Positions 33,726-43,067 of a stretch of 58,284 bases of DNA are shown here, one piece after another. Position 1 is the stretch's first letter. Each line of letters begins with the position of its first letter. Position numbers and translations under genes: made by a program. The DNA is from DATEZO01 sp035255485 (GTDB taxonomy: Bacteria > Pseudomonadota > Gammaproteobacteria > Burkholderiales > Burkholderiaceae_D): the NCBI GenBank assembly GCA_035255485.1, contig DATEZO010000099.1, positions 1-58,284 on the forward strand, read 5' to 3'. Under the pieces are notes generated by a model. That model worked only from the letters and a program-made list of their open reading frames with translations, made no database searches and had not been told where the DNA came from.

Positions 33726-36428
33726 ATGAAGCTGCGTGCCCGCCTTATTTCCGCATTGCGTCTTGGCCGCCCTGACGGCGGCTGGGTGTGGGTAATGCCT
33801 AATCTCGTGCTCGGATTGTTCGTGCTTGCCATGTTTATCCTGATGATGATGTTGAAAGGGCAGGAACAGGCGACCCAGCGCAATGCGCTGGCCCAGGACA
33901 TTCAATGGGCCGAGCAGACCATACGTGCGCATCTGACGGGCAATCAGGAGTTTCTCCAGCAACTGGCTCACGGACTTGCCGATGGCACCCTGGATCGACA
34001 TGGATTCCAGACCCAGACCAGTCGGTACCTGGCAAATAACCCCGAGCTGACGCACGTTATCTGGGTCGATGCCGACCAGGTAGTGATATGGGCGGCGCCC
34101 TTTGAGACCACTGCGTGGAATTCCGGCGAGCGCTTGTCCCTGCCAGAACAGACACTGACCTTCCAGCGCGCAAGCCGCACTGAACTACCCGCCTACAGCA
34201 TGCCGCTGGTTTCACCAGAAGGGGATGCCACTATCGAGGTCCATGTCCCGGTGCAGCGCGACCGGACCTTGCTGGGCGCCGTGATCGGCATCTACGCCGG
34301 ACGGAATCTCCTGCGCCATCTGGCGCCGGCGAGTTTCTCGGCAAAATACCGGCTGGTGCTGGAAACCGAGGAACGGGTAATCGACGCCAATTCGGCGGTC
34401 GAGCTGGAAACCGACATCAGCGACATGGTCAGCCTGAACCCGCCGGGACAGGGCCTGCGCCTGCGCGTTTCGGCCTATACCGCCAAATCGAGCGTGCCGC
34501 AGAAGATGATCATGTTCCTCATTGGCGGCCTGGTCCTGCTAATGTCCTGGAGCCTGGCGTCGCTGGGCGCGCACATGCGACGTCGGCTGAAGGCAGAGCG
34601 CGAACGCGACCGACTGTTCAATCTCTCGCTCGACCTGTTGTGTGTGGTACGTCTCGACGGCCGCATCGTGCGTGCCAATCCGGCTTTCGAGCATGTGCTG
34701 GGGGTAGCGCCGGAGCAGTTGTATGGCAGCTTGCTGATCGACATGGTGCACCCCGACGATGTGCCGCCGACGCAGAACGAGATCAAGACACTGGTTCGCG
34801 GCGAGCCCTTGACGGGATTCGAAAATCGTTGCCGCTGCGCCGACGGCAGCTACCGCTGGCTGGTCTGGAGTGCGAATCCTGCATTGGAAGAAGCGCGTTT
34901 CTACTGTGTTGCCCACGACATTACTGACCGCAAGCGCCGCGAGGATGAAGTCAGGACCGAGTACGCATTTCGCAAGGCCATGGAGGAATCGGTGATGACG
35001 GGCCTGCGTGCCATCGACATGGAAGGGCGCATCATCTACGTAAATTCGGCTTTTTGTCGAATGGTCGGTTTGAGCGCTGAAGAGTTGATCGGTTGCCGGC
35101 CGCCGTTTCCCTACTGGCCGCCGGAGGACAACACGACACAGATGCATAACCTGGAGCTGACGCTGGCGGGCAACGCGCCGGCCGGCGGGTTCCAGATGCG
35201 CATCATGCAAGCCAGCGGCGGGCATACCGACGTGCGGATTTATGTATCGCCATTGATCGACAGCGATCGCAGGCAGACTGGCTGGATGGCGTCGATGATC
35301 GATATTACCGAGCCGGTGCGCGCCCGCGCCGAGCTGGTGGCTTCGCACGAACGCTTTGTTACCGTGCTGGACGGGCTTGACGCAGCCATGTATGTGGCTG
35401 ATGCGCAGAACGACGAAATCCTGTTCGCCAACCGGGCCTTCCATGCGGTCTTCGGCGCCGAAGCGGTCGGCCGTTCACGCGTCGGCCTGACGGCCTGCTG
35501 CCAGCATGATCCCGCCCTGCTACTGCGCGATCCGCGGCAACTGACGCTGGCCGACCTGCCCTGCGAGCTCTACGATGGGGAAATGCGAAATACCCGGACC
35601 GGACGCTGGTACTATCAGCGCGATCGGGCCATCAAATGGGTGGATGGACGGGTGGTGCGCATGTCGATTGCCACCGACATTACCGAGAGCAAGCAGATCG
35701 AAGACGAGAACCTGCGTCAACAGACGCGCCTGGAACAGACCTCGCGCCTGATCTCGATGGGCGAAATGGCATCGACGCTCGCCCATGAACTCAACCAGCC
35801 GCTGGCCGCCATCGCCAATTACTCCATGGGTTGTGTCAGCCGGCTGGAAAGTGGCGCCTATCAACCCGAAGATCTTCTTGTCGCCATGCAGAAAGCCAGC
35901 TTCCAGGCCGAGCGAGCCGGCAAGATCATCCGCCGCATGCGCGACTTCGTGCGCAAGAGCGAACCCTGCTGCGTGTCAGTGCCGCTCGCGGAAATCGTGG
36001 AGGAGGCTATCGGTTTCGCCGAGATCGAGGCACGCAAGGCAGACATCATTATCCACGTCGATATCGCACCGACCCTGGCGCCGGTGCATGCCGACCGGAT
36101 AATGATCGAGCAGGTGCTGCTGAACCTGGTCAAGAACGGCATCGAGGCCATGGAGCAGACGCCGCATCAGTGCCGGCAACTCACCGTTGCCGCGCACTGC
36201 AATGACGAGGGACAGGTCGAGGTCGAGGTGCGCGATAATGGGCATGGCATCGCGGTCGGCGAAATCGAAAAGCTGTTTACGCCTTTTTTCACCACTAAAT
36301 CGCAGGGGATGGGGATGGGGCTCAACATCTGCCGTACCATCATCGAATTTCACAAAGGCCGTTTGTGGGCCGATGCCAATCCGAAAGGCGGTACCATTTT
36401 CCGCTTTACGTTACCAATTGGCCAATAG
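33726..36428 (+). CDS. PAS-containing sensor histidine kinase, DctS/FixL-like
   Basis: The 900-residue membrane kinase probably senses the substrate of the adjacent TRAP transporter. Membrane helices lie at about residues 22-42 and 255-278 and frame a periplasmic sensor domain of some 210 residues. Three PAS-type domains follow (about 290-400, 415-530, 540-655). The phospho-acceptor His is in STLAHELNQPLAAIANY near residue 687, and an HATPase domain ends the protein (NLVKNGIEAMEQ, then VRDNGHGI and TKSQGMGMGLNICR). The layout matches Rhodobacter DctS. It is divergent from dctQ and 12 bases upstream of its regulator gene. Confidence 0.9.
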   Translation: MKLRARLISALRLGRPDGGWVWVMPNLVLGLFVLAMFILMMMLKGQEQATQRNALAQDIQWAEQTIRAHLTGNQEFLQQLAHGLADGTLDRHGFQTQTSRYLANNPELTHVIWVDADQVVIWAAPFETTAWNSGERLSLPEQTLTFQRASRTELPAYSMPLVSPEGDATIEVHVPVQRDRTLLGAVIGIYAGRNLLRHLAPASFSAKYRLVLETEERVIDANSAVELETDISDMVSLNPPGQGLRLRVSAYTAKSSVPQKMIMFLIGGLVLLMSWSLASLGAHMRRRLKAERERDRLFNLSLDLLCVVRLDGRIVRANPAFEHVLGVAPEQLYGSLLIDMVHPDDVPPTQNEIKTLVRGEPLTGFENRCRCADGSYRWLVWSANPALEEARFYCVAHDITDRKRREDEVRTEYAFRKAMEESVMTGLRAIDMEGRIIYVNSAFCRMVGLSAEELIGCRPPFPYWPPEDNTTQMHNLELTLAGNAPAGGFQMRIMQASGGHTDVRIYVSPLIDSDRRQTGWMASMIDITEPVRARAELVASHERFVTVLDGLDAAMYVADAQNDEILFANRAFHAVFGAEAVGRSRVGLTACCQHDPALLLRDPRQLTLADLPCELYDGEMRNTRTGRWYYQRDRAIKWVDGRVVRMSIATDITESKQIEDENLRQQTRLEQTSRLISMGEMASTLAHELNQPLAAIANYSMGCVSRLESGAYQPEDLLVAMQKASFQAERAGKIIRRMRDFVRKSEPCCVSVPLAEIVEEAIGFAEIEARKADIIIHVDIAPTLAPVHADRIMIEQVLLNLVKNGIEAMEQTPHQCRQLTVAAHCNDEGQVEVEVRDNGHGIAVGEIEKLFTPFFTTKSQGMGMGLNICRTIIEFHKGRLWADANPKGGTIFRFTLPIGQ

Positions 36429-36440
36429 CGGGAGAGATCG

Positions 36441-37076
36441 ATGGTTGACGAAAACGCCACGAATGAACAGTGCGTGTTCATCGTCGATGACGACGAGGCG
36501 ATGCGCGATTCGCTGGCATGGTTGCTGGAGTCGAATGGCTTGCGTGTCAATATCTTCGAGTCCGGCGAAGCATTTTTCAATGCCTGGCGCGAGGATATGG
36601 CCGGCTGCCTGGTAGTCGACGTACGCATGCCCGGCATGAGTGGGCTGGAGCTGCACGAGAGGCTGCAAGCCATGCACTCGACCCTGCCGATTATTTTTGT
36701 CACGGGCCATGGCGATGTGCCAATGGCAGTTTCCGCGCTCAAGAAGGGCGCCGCCGACTTCATCGAGAAGCCTTTCAACGACAAGGAAATTCTGCGCCTG
36801 ATCGAGCAATGCCTCGCCACGGATCGCGAGCAGTGCGACCAGCGCCGCCGTCGTGCCGATATCCGGCGCCGGCTGGAGAAGCTCACCCGGCGGGAACAGG
36901 AAGTGATGCACCTGATCGCAGCAGGCCGGCTCAACAAGCAGATTGCCGATGAACTCGGGATCAGCATCAAGACGGTTGAGGTCCACCGTGCGCGAGTCAT
37001 GGACAAGATGGCGGTGCGCTCTCTGGCCGAGCTGGTGCAGTGCGTATTGGAGTCCGGCGAGCAGCCTGGCAATTGA
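36441..37076 (+). CDS. FixJ/DctR-type response regulator
   Basis: This 211-residue regulator pairs with the kinase gene ending 12 bases upstream. The receiver domain has the acidic pocket VDDDEA, the phospho-acceptor Asp60 in VVDVRMPGMSG, and Lys in EKPFND. The C-terminal LuxR-type helix-turn-helix reads KLTRREQEVMHLIAAGRLNK with IADELGISIKTVEVHRARVM. GGGAGAG precedes the ATG. By analogy with DctR it should activate the divergent dctQMP operon through the palindromes at 33.6 kb. Confidence 0.93.
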   Translation: MVDENATNEQCVFIVDDDEAMRDSLAWLLESNGLRVNIFESGEAFFNAWREDMAGCLVVDVRMPGMSGLELHERLQAMHSTLPIIFVTGHGDVPMAVSALKKGAADFIEKPFNDKEILRLIEQCLATDREQCDQRRRRADIRRRLEKLTRREQEVMHLIAAGRLNKQIADELGISIKTVEVHRARVMDKMAVRSLAELVQCVLESGEQPGN

Positions 37077-37212
37077 GGCCGGCGGGGCGCCCCCTTGCAG
37101 TGCCGGCAGAAGAACATGCATGAAGCCAGGAGATTGCCGGCCCTGGAAGGTGACTGAAAGTTCCGCCAAAACGGCGTTGCCTTGACCGTTTGAAGCCGAG
37201 GTGTGTCGCGTA

Positions 37213-37234
37213 CCGGTTTCAGCATGGAAACCGG
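37213..37234. repeat. Inverted repeat upstream of hoxX
   Basis: CCGGTTTC and GAAACCGG (37213-37220 and 37227-37234) form a perfect 8-base inverted repeat with a 6-base loop. It lies in the 230-base gap between the response regulator gene and hoxX, about 73 bases before hoxX. It may be a terminator of the upstream pair or an operator. No sigma-54 element was recognised in this gap. Confidence 0.45.
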
Positions 37235-37306
37235 ACGCTCGGCATGATGTATTCTCCAGCCAGGATTTTTTCGGATGACAGTATCATTGCAATTCAGCAG
37301 CGAACC

Positions 37307-39046
37307 ATGACCATGCGTATCCTGTTTATATCCCACAGCTTCAACAGCCTGACGCAGCGCCTGTTCGTCGAACTGCGCGCACGCGGCCATGAGGTATCGA
37401 TCGAGCTCGATATTGCCGATTCGGTCAGCGAAGAAGCCGTTGCCCTGTTCAAGCCTGATCTGATCGTCGCGCCTTTTCTGAAGCGCGCAGTGCCGCCGTC
37501 GATCTGGCAGCATCACGTATGCCTGATTGTGCATCCCGGTATTGTCGGCGACCGCGGTCCCTCTGCGCTCGACTGGGCCATCGTCAACGGCGAGCCGCAG
37601 TGGGGCGTGACGGTGTTGCAGGCCAATGCCGAGATGGACGCCGGCGACATCTGGGCGAGTGCCACCTTTCCGATGCGCAGCGCGAAAAAGAGCAGTCTGT
37701 ACCGCAATGAAGTTACGCATGCGGCGGTTGCCGCCGTGCTGCGGGCAGTCGAAAAATTCGGGAAGGGCGAATGTCCGCTGCCGTTGGCGCAAGCCGGTGC
37801 CACGCACGGACAATTGCGTCCGCTGCTGCGGCAGGAACAGCGCCGCATCGATTGGCGGCACGACTGCACGGCGGTGTTACTGGCGAAGATCAACAGTGGA
37901 GACGGCTTTCCCGGCGTGCTCGATACGCTGTTTGACCTGCCGTGTTACCTGTACGATGCGCACCCGGCCACGCCGGCCGCGCTAGAGGGAGTCAGGGGCG
38001 TGGCCGGCGACGTCGTTGCGCGGCGTGACGATGCAGTGCTGCGATTGACGCGCGATGGCGGCCTGTGGATCGGACATGTGCGCCGTGCGCCGAATGCCGA
38101 CAATGTCGATCCGCCGCTGAAGCTGCCGGTGGCGGTTTGCTTTGCGCCGCAGGTGTCGGCCTTGCCGGAACTGCCGGCGCCCTTGACGCGGCCCGATGAT
38201 GAATGGGGCGAGCTACGCTATTGGGAAGAGGGCGCTGTTGGCTACCTGTCATTCGATTTCTATAATGGTGCGATGTCGACGGCGCAGTGCGAGCGCTTGC
38301 GCAAGGCAGTGCAAGCCGCGAAAGCGCGTCCTACCCGCGTGCTGGTGCTGCTGGGCGGCACCGATTTTTTCAGCAACGGTATCCACCTGAACTGCATCGA
38401 AGCCGCCGCGCACCGGCCCGGTGAAAGCGCCGCCGATGAATCGTGGCATAACATCAATGCCATGGACGACGTGGCGCTGGAGATACTGACCGCAGCCGAC
38501 CATTTGACGATAGCGGCCATGCGCGGCAATGCCGGCGCCGGCGGTGCCTTCCTGGCGCTGGCAGCCGACCTGGTATGGGCGCATGAGGGCGTGCTGTTGA
38601 ATCCGCATTACAAAAACATGGGCAACCTGTACGGTTCCGAATACTGGACCTACCTGCTGCCGCAACGGGTGGGCGCGCAACCGGCAAAAAGCATCATGCA
38701 AGACCGACTGCCCTTGTCAGCCACGCAAGCTGCGCGAATGGCGCTGATCGATGCCGCATTCGGCGCCAATGCAGACCTGTTCCTGCCCGAAGTGAAAGCC
38801 AGGGCCGCGGCGCTGGCCGATGCCGCCGATTACGCGCAGCGGCTGACCGCCAAGCGCGAAAATCGTGCGCGTGACGAGGCTGCCAAGCCGTTGCAGGCCT
38901 ACCGCGATGAAGAACTGGCCAAAATGCGACGCAATTTCTATGGATTTGATCCCAGCTACCATGTGGCGCGTTATCATTTCGTGCATAAAATGCTGCATGC
39001 GTGGACACCGCGCCATTTGGCGCTGCATCGCAATCACAATCCATAG
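37307..39046 (+). CDS. hoxX: HoxX, aerobic CO-ligand synthesis protein
   Basis: HoxX makes the CO ligand of the [NiFe] site from formyl-tetrahydrofolate under aerobic conditions. The 579-residue protein has an N-terminal formyltransferase-like domain (MRILFISHSFNSLTQRLFVE, then VHPGIVGDRGPSALDWAI and SGDGFPGVLDTL). A C-terminal enoyl-CoA hydratase-like domain follows (VLVLLGGTDFFSNGIHLNCI and GNAGAGGAFLALAADLVWA). ATGs lie at 37307 and 37313, the second matching the common MRIL start; the ribosome site is weak for both. It heads the hoxX-A-B-C-J operon, spaced by 11 bases from hoxA. Confidence 0.93.
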   Translation: MTMRILFISHSFNSLTQRLFVELRARGHEVSIELDIADSVSEEAVALFKPDLIVAPFLKRAVPPSIWQHHVCLIVHPGIVGDRGPSALDWAIVNGEPQWGVTVLQANAEMDAGDIWASATFPMRSAKKSSLYRNEVTHAAVAAVLRAVEKFGKGECPLPLAQAGATHGQLRPLLRQEQRRIDWRHDCTAVLLAKINSGDGFPGVLDTLFDLPCYLYDAHPATPAALEGVRGVAGDVVARRDDAVLRLTRDGGLWIGHVRRAPNADNVDPPLKLPVAVCFAPQVSALPELPAPLTRPDDEWGELRYWEEGAVGYLSFDFYNGAMSTAQCERLRKAVQAAKARPTRVLVLLGGTDFFSNGIHLNCIEAAAHRPGESAADESWHNINAMDDVALEILTAADHLTIAAMRGNAGAGGAFLALAADLVWAHEGVLLNPHYKNMGNLYGSEYWTYLLPQRVGAQPAKSIMQDRLPLSATQAARMALIDAAFGANADLFLPEVKARAAALADAADYAQRLTAKRENRARDEAAKPLQAYRDEELAKMRRNFYGFDPSYHVARYHFVHKMLHAWTPRHLALHRNHNP

Positions 39047-39057
39047 AGACAACGATC

Positions 39058-40539
39058 ATGAGCGCAGTCCCCGCCGCCCCTTCGCCCAGTTTGCCTACAG
39101 TTCTCGTGATCGACGACGAAACCCGCTCACAGGACGCGATCCGCCGCACGCTGGAGGACGACTTCCATGTGATCACCGCGGGTTCGGCTGATGATGGACG
39201 TTTCTTGATGGAGCGCTATCCGGTGGCTGTCCTGCTTTGCGACCAGCGCATGCCGGGCACCACGGGCGTGCAATTTCTCAAGGAGGTACGCGAACGCTGG
39301 CCCGACGTGGTGCGCATCATCATTTCGGGTTATACCGATTCGGAAGACATCATCGCCGGCATCAACGATGCCGGCATTTATCAATATCTGCTGAAGCCCT
39401 GGCTGCCCGACCATTTGCTGGAAACCGTGCGCGGTGCCGCCGAAGCGCAGAGCCTGCAATGCGACACGCATCGCCTGAATCTGGAGCTGCGCACCAGCAC
39501 GCCGGTGCTGCGCGCGCGCACCGCGGAAAAGCAGGCGCGCGCGCAGGAGGCGTTCGGTTTCAACCGCATCGTGCGCGCGCCCGGCAGCCCGATGGATGAC
39601 GTATGCGAACTGGCTGCGCGCATTGCGCGCTACGATCTGCCGGTGCTGGTGCTGGGTGAATCGGGCAGCGGCAAGGAATTGCTGGCGCGCGCCATGCACT
39701 ATGCAAGCCCGCGCGCCTTGCGCGCCTTCGTAATGGAAAACTGCGCGGCGATCTCGGAAACGCTGCTGGAGTCGGAACTGTTCGGTCACAAGCGCGGTGC
39801 GTTTACCGGCGCATATGAGGACCATGTCGGCCTGTTTCAGCGCGCCGACGGCGGCACGGTGTTTCTGGATGAAATCGGCGATACCTCGCCCGGCTTCCAG
39901 GTCAAGCTGTTGCGCGTGTTGCAGGAAGGTGAAGTACGTCCGGTCGGCGCGACGCGCGCCATCCCGGTCAACGTGCGCGTGATCGCCGCCACCCATCGCG
40001 AGCTGGAACAGGACGTACGCGCAGGAAAATTTCGCCAGGATCTGTATTACCGGCTGGCCGGGATGACGCTGACCATGCCGCCGCTGCGCGAGCGCCCGGG
40101 CGACATTCCACCGATCGCCGATGCGCTGCTGCAGCAGGCGGCGCGCGAACTGGGGCGCTCCGCCATGCAATTCGCAGCGCAAGCGATCGCCAGCCTGATC
40201 GGCTATCCGTGGCCTGGCAATATCCGCGAATTGCGCAATGAGATCTATCGCGCGGTGGCGCTGACGGAAAACGCCGAAATCGGCGCCCGCGCATTTTCCA
40301 GCAAGGTACTGCAAGGCCAGCCCGGCACGGCGGCGCTGACCGGCGCGCGCGCGGCGGGACACGGCGGCATTCCGCAGTCCGGCACCTTGCAGGAGCGGCT
40401 GGATGCGATTGAAGCGGTGATCCTGAAAGAGACCTTGCTGCGTACCCGCTGGAACAAGACCCATGCCTCCAAAGAGCTTGGCCTGTCGCGGGTCGGCTTG
40501 CGCAGCAAGCTGGTGCGTTTCGGCCTGGAAGAAAAATGA
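39058..40539 (+). CDS. hoxA: NtrC-type hydrogenase transcription activator HoxA
   Basis: HoxA activates hydrogenase promoters with sigma-54. The 493-residue protein has a receiver domain with Asp62 in LLCDQRMPG. The AAA+ domain follows with Walker A GESGSGKE, the sigma-54 contact GAFTGA (near residue 247) and a DEIGD Walker B. A Fis-type helix-turn-helix lies at the C-terminus (ASKELGLSRVGLRSKLVRFG). In Ralstonia HoxA is active when unphosphorylated and HoxJ phosphorylation shuts it off. The start at 39058 was chosen over an upstream in-frame GTG at 39001. It overlaps hoxB by four bases. Confidence 0.95.
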   Translation: MSAVPAAPSPSLPTVLVIDDETRSQDAIRRTLEDDFHVITAGSADDGRFLMERYPVAVLLCDQRMPGTTGVQFLKEVRERWPDVVRIIISGYTDSEDIIAGINDAGIYQYLLKPWLPDHLLETVRGAAEAQSLQCDTHRLNLELRTSTPVLRARTAEKQARAQEAFGFNRIVRAPGSPMDDVCELAARIARYDLPVLVLGESGSGKELLARAMHYASPRALRAFVMENCAAISETLLESELFGHKRGAFTGAYEDHVGLFQRADGGTVFLDEIGDTSPGFQVKLLRVLQEGEVRPVGATRAIPVNVRVIAATHRELEQDVRAGKFRQDLYYRLAGMTLTMPPLRERPGDIPPIADALLQQAARELGRSAMQFAAQAIASLIGYPWPGNIRELRNEIYRAVALTENAEIGARAFSSKVLQGQPGTAALTGARAAGHGGIPQSGTLQERLDAIEAVILKETLLRTRWNKTHASKELGLSRVGLRSKLVRFGLEEK

Positions 40540-41567
40540 CACGATCCGATACCGCGCCAAAACGTTCCGCCTTCAACGTACTGTGGCTGCAGTCCGGCGG
40601 TTGCGGCGGTTGCACCATGTCGCTGCTGTGCGCCGATACGACCGATTTCTTCGCCATGCTGGGCGATGCCGGCGTCAACCTGCTGTGGCATCCGTCGCTG
40701 TCGCTGGAAAGCGGGGCCGATGCCTTGGCCATTCTGCACGCCTGCCGCGACGGCAAGATACGCCTGGATGCGTTGTGCGTGGAAGGCGCGCTGTTGCGCG
40801 GGCCGGGCGGCAGCGGGCGTTTCCACATGCTGGCCGGCAGCGCGACGCCGATGATGGAATGGGTGCGCGAGCTGGCCGCGCTGGCCGACCACACGATCGC
40901 GGTCGGCAGTTGCGCCGCCTACGGCGGTATCACGGCCGGCGGCTGCAATCCGACCGATGCCTGCGGCCTGCAATATGAAGGCGACCAGCCCGGCGGGCTT
41001 CTGGGCGCACACTATCGGGCGCGTTCCGGCCTGCCGGTCATCAATATCGCCGGTTGCCCGATCCATCCGCACTGGGTCGTGGGCACCCTGATGGCGCTTG
41101 CGGCCGGCCAGTTCGGCGCGGCCGACATCGATGCCGTCGGCCGGCCGCGCTTCTATGCCGACCGGCTGGTGCATCACGGCTGCACCCGCAACGAGTTTTA
41201 TGAATTCAAGGCCAGTGCTGCCAAGCCGTCCGACCTCGGCTGCCTGATGGAGAACATGGGCTGCAAGGGCACCCAGGCCCATGCCGATTGCAGCACCCGC
41301 CTGTGGAACGGCGAGGGCTCGTGCCTGCGCGGCGGCTATGCATGCATCAGCTGCACCGAACCGGGATTCGAGGAACCCGGCCATCCGTTCCACCTGACGC
41401 CCAAGATCGCCGGCATTCCGATCGGGCTGCCGGCCGATATGCCGAAGGCATGGTTCGTCGCGCTGTCGTCGCTATCGAAATCGGCCACCCCAAAACGCGT
41501 GCGCGACAATGCCCGGGCCGATCATCCCGTCGTTACGCCCGCGATTCGCAAGACGCGGTTGAAGTGA
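40536..41567 (+). CDS. hoxB: Regulatory hydrogenase small subunit HoxB
   Basis: HoxB is the Fe-S subunit of the cytoplasmic H2 sensor. The 343-residue protein lacks a Tat signal, as expected for a sensor. Cluster motifs are SGGCGGCTMSLLC, GSCAAYGG, NIAGCPIHP, HHGCTRNEFYEF, GCKGTQAHADC and CISCTEPGFEEP. The C-terminal tail of about 50 residues after this is known in Ralstonia to be needed for assembly with HoxJ. It starts within the hoxA stop codon and is 7 bases upstream of hoxC. Confidence 0.96.
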   Translation: MTRSDTAPKRSAFNVLWLQSGGCGGCTMSLLCADTTDFFAMLGDAGVNLLWHPSLSLESGADALAILHACRDGKIRLDALCVEGALLRGPGGSGRFHMLAGSATPMMEWVRELAALADHTIAVGSCAAYGGITAGGCNPTDACGLQYEGDQPGGLLGAHYRARSGLPVINIAGCPIHPHWVVGTLMALAAGQFGAADIDAVGRPRFYADRLVHHGCTRNEFYEFKASAAKPSDLGCLMENMGCKGTQAHADCSTRLWNGEGSCLRGGYACISCTEPGFEEPGHPFHLTPKIAGIPIGLPADMPKAWFVALSSLSKSATPKRVRDNARADHPVVTPAIRKTRLK

Positions 41568-41574
41568 GAATGCC

Positions 41575-43035
41575 ATGTCACGCCTGATCGTCGGCCCTTT
41601 CAATCGCGTCGAGGGCGATCTCGAAGTGCAACTGGACGTGTTCGACGGCCAAGTGCGCTCGGCCCGGGTGAATGCGCCGATGTATCGCGGCTTCGAGCAA
41701 ATCCTGCAGCAGAAGCATCCGTTCGATGCGATGGTGTATGTGCCGCGCATCTGCGGCATCTGCTCGGTCTCGCAGTCGGTGGCCGCGGCGCGCGCGCTGG
41801 CCGATGCCATGCACGTGACGCCGCCGCCCAACGGCGCGATCGTCACCAGCCTGATGCTGGCGACCGAAAACCTGGCCGATCATCTGGCCCATTTCTACCT
41901 GTTCTTCATGCCCGATTTCGCGCGCCCCGTGTACGCCGGCATGCGCTGGCACGAGCAGGTACGGCAACGTTTCGCCGCGCAGCAAGGCGCGCATGCGCGG
42001 CAGGCGGTCGCCGCGCGCCAGCGCTGGTTTGGCCTGCTGGGAACGCTCGGTGGAAAGTGGCCGCATACGCACGCCATCCATCCCGGCGGTTCGTCGCGCG
42101 CCATCGATGCCGCCGAGCGCATTCTGCTGCTGATGCGGATTCGCGAATTCCGCGCCTTCCTGGAACGCACGCTGTTTGCCGCGCCGCTGGAACAGATCGC
42201 CGCGCTCGACAGCGAAGTCGCACTGCGCGCATGGCATGCGGAAAAGGCTCCGGACGATGGCGACTTGCGGCTGTTCCTGACCATCGCGCAAGCGACCGGG
42301 CTCGACACGCTGGGCCCGGGACCGGGACTGTATCTGTCGCATGGCGCCTATCCCGGGCACGACGGCAGCCTGGCCTTCGCCGACGGTGTCTGGGATGCCG
42401 CACGGCAGGAGCGGATGCCGTTCGATCCGGCGGCGATCCGGGAAGACGCGACCCATGCCTGGCTGTCGGATCAGGGTGGCCCACGCCATCCGCAGCAGGG
42501 ACTGACCTTGCCCGCGCCGGACAAAGCCGGCGCCTATACCTGGAACAAGGCGCCCCGGCTCGCCGGCCGTGTGCTGGAGACCGGCGCGCTGGCGCGCCAG
42601 CTGGTGAACGGCCATCCGCTGATGCGTGATGCCGTCGCGCGTTGCGGCGGTTCGGTCTATACGCGGGTGCTGGCGCGCCTGCTGGAGCTGGCGCTGGTGG
42701 TGCCGGAGATGGAACGCTGGCTGGGCGCGGTGCGCGATGCGGAGCCGTATTTTGCCGAGGCGCCGCTGCCCGAGCATGCGAACGGCATGGGCCTGACCGA
42801 AGCCGCGCGCGGCAGCCTCGGCCACTGGATCGCGATCCGCGATGGAAAGATCGCGAATTACCAGATCATCGCACCGACCTCCTGGAATTTTTCGCCGCGC
42901 GATGCGCACGGCGTGTCCGGCGCACTGGAAGCGGCTTTGGTCGGTGCGCCGGTGCGCGCCGGCGAGGAGTCGCCGGTGGCGGTGCAGCACATCGTGCGCT
43001 CCTTCGATCCCTGCATGGTCTGTACTGTGCATTGA
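41575..43035 (+). CDS. hoxC: Regulatory hydrogenase large subunit HoxC
   Basis: HoxC is the H2-binding subunit of the sensor. The 486-residue protein has active-site motifs RICGIC (residues 58-63) and DPCMVCTVH at its very end. It terminates at that His, so there is no C-terminal peptide to cleave; this is characteristic of HoxC/HupV sensors. Ile62 and Phe110 occupy the two gas-channel positions at the same numbers as in Ralstonia HoxC, where they restrict O2 access. The gene follows hoxB closely, and hoxJ begins 33 bases after its stop. Confidence 0.97.
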   Translation: MSRLIVGPFNRVEGDLEVQLDVFDGQVRSARVNAPMYRGFEQILQQKHPFDAMVYVPRICGICSVSQSVAAARALADAMHVTPPPNGAIVTSLMLATENLADHLAHFYLFFMPDFARPVYAGMRWHEQVRQRFAAQQGAHARQAVAARQRWFGLLGTLGGKWPHTHAIHPGGSSRAIDAAERILLLMRIREFRAFLERTLFAAPLEQIAALDSEVALRAWHAEKAPDDGDLRLFLTIAQATGLDTLGPGPGLYLSHGAYPGHDGSLAFADGVWDAARQERMPFDPAAIREDATHAWLSDQGGPRHPQQGLTLPAPDKAGAYTWNKAPRLAGRVLETGALARQLVNGHPLMRDAVARCGGSVYTRVLARLLELALVVPEMERWLGAVRDAEPYFAEAPLPEHANGMGLTEAARGSLGHWIAIRDGKIANYQIIAPTSWNFSPRDAHGVSGALEAALVGAPVRAGEESPVAVQHIVRSFDPCMVCTVH

Positions 43036-43067
43036 TATCAATCTGCCCCTATTCCGGAAACAACGAC

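Noticed and set aside
36350..37861. Minus-strand open frame of 503 codons across the response regulator and hoxX
   Set aside because: It is antisense to two genes with clear family signatures and spans their gap without any motif of its own.
39127..43041. Minus-strand open frames of 477 and 487 codons opposite hoxA and hoxC
   Set aside because: hoxA, hoxB and hoxC are unambiguous on the plus strand, so these are codon-bias shadows.
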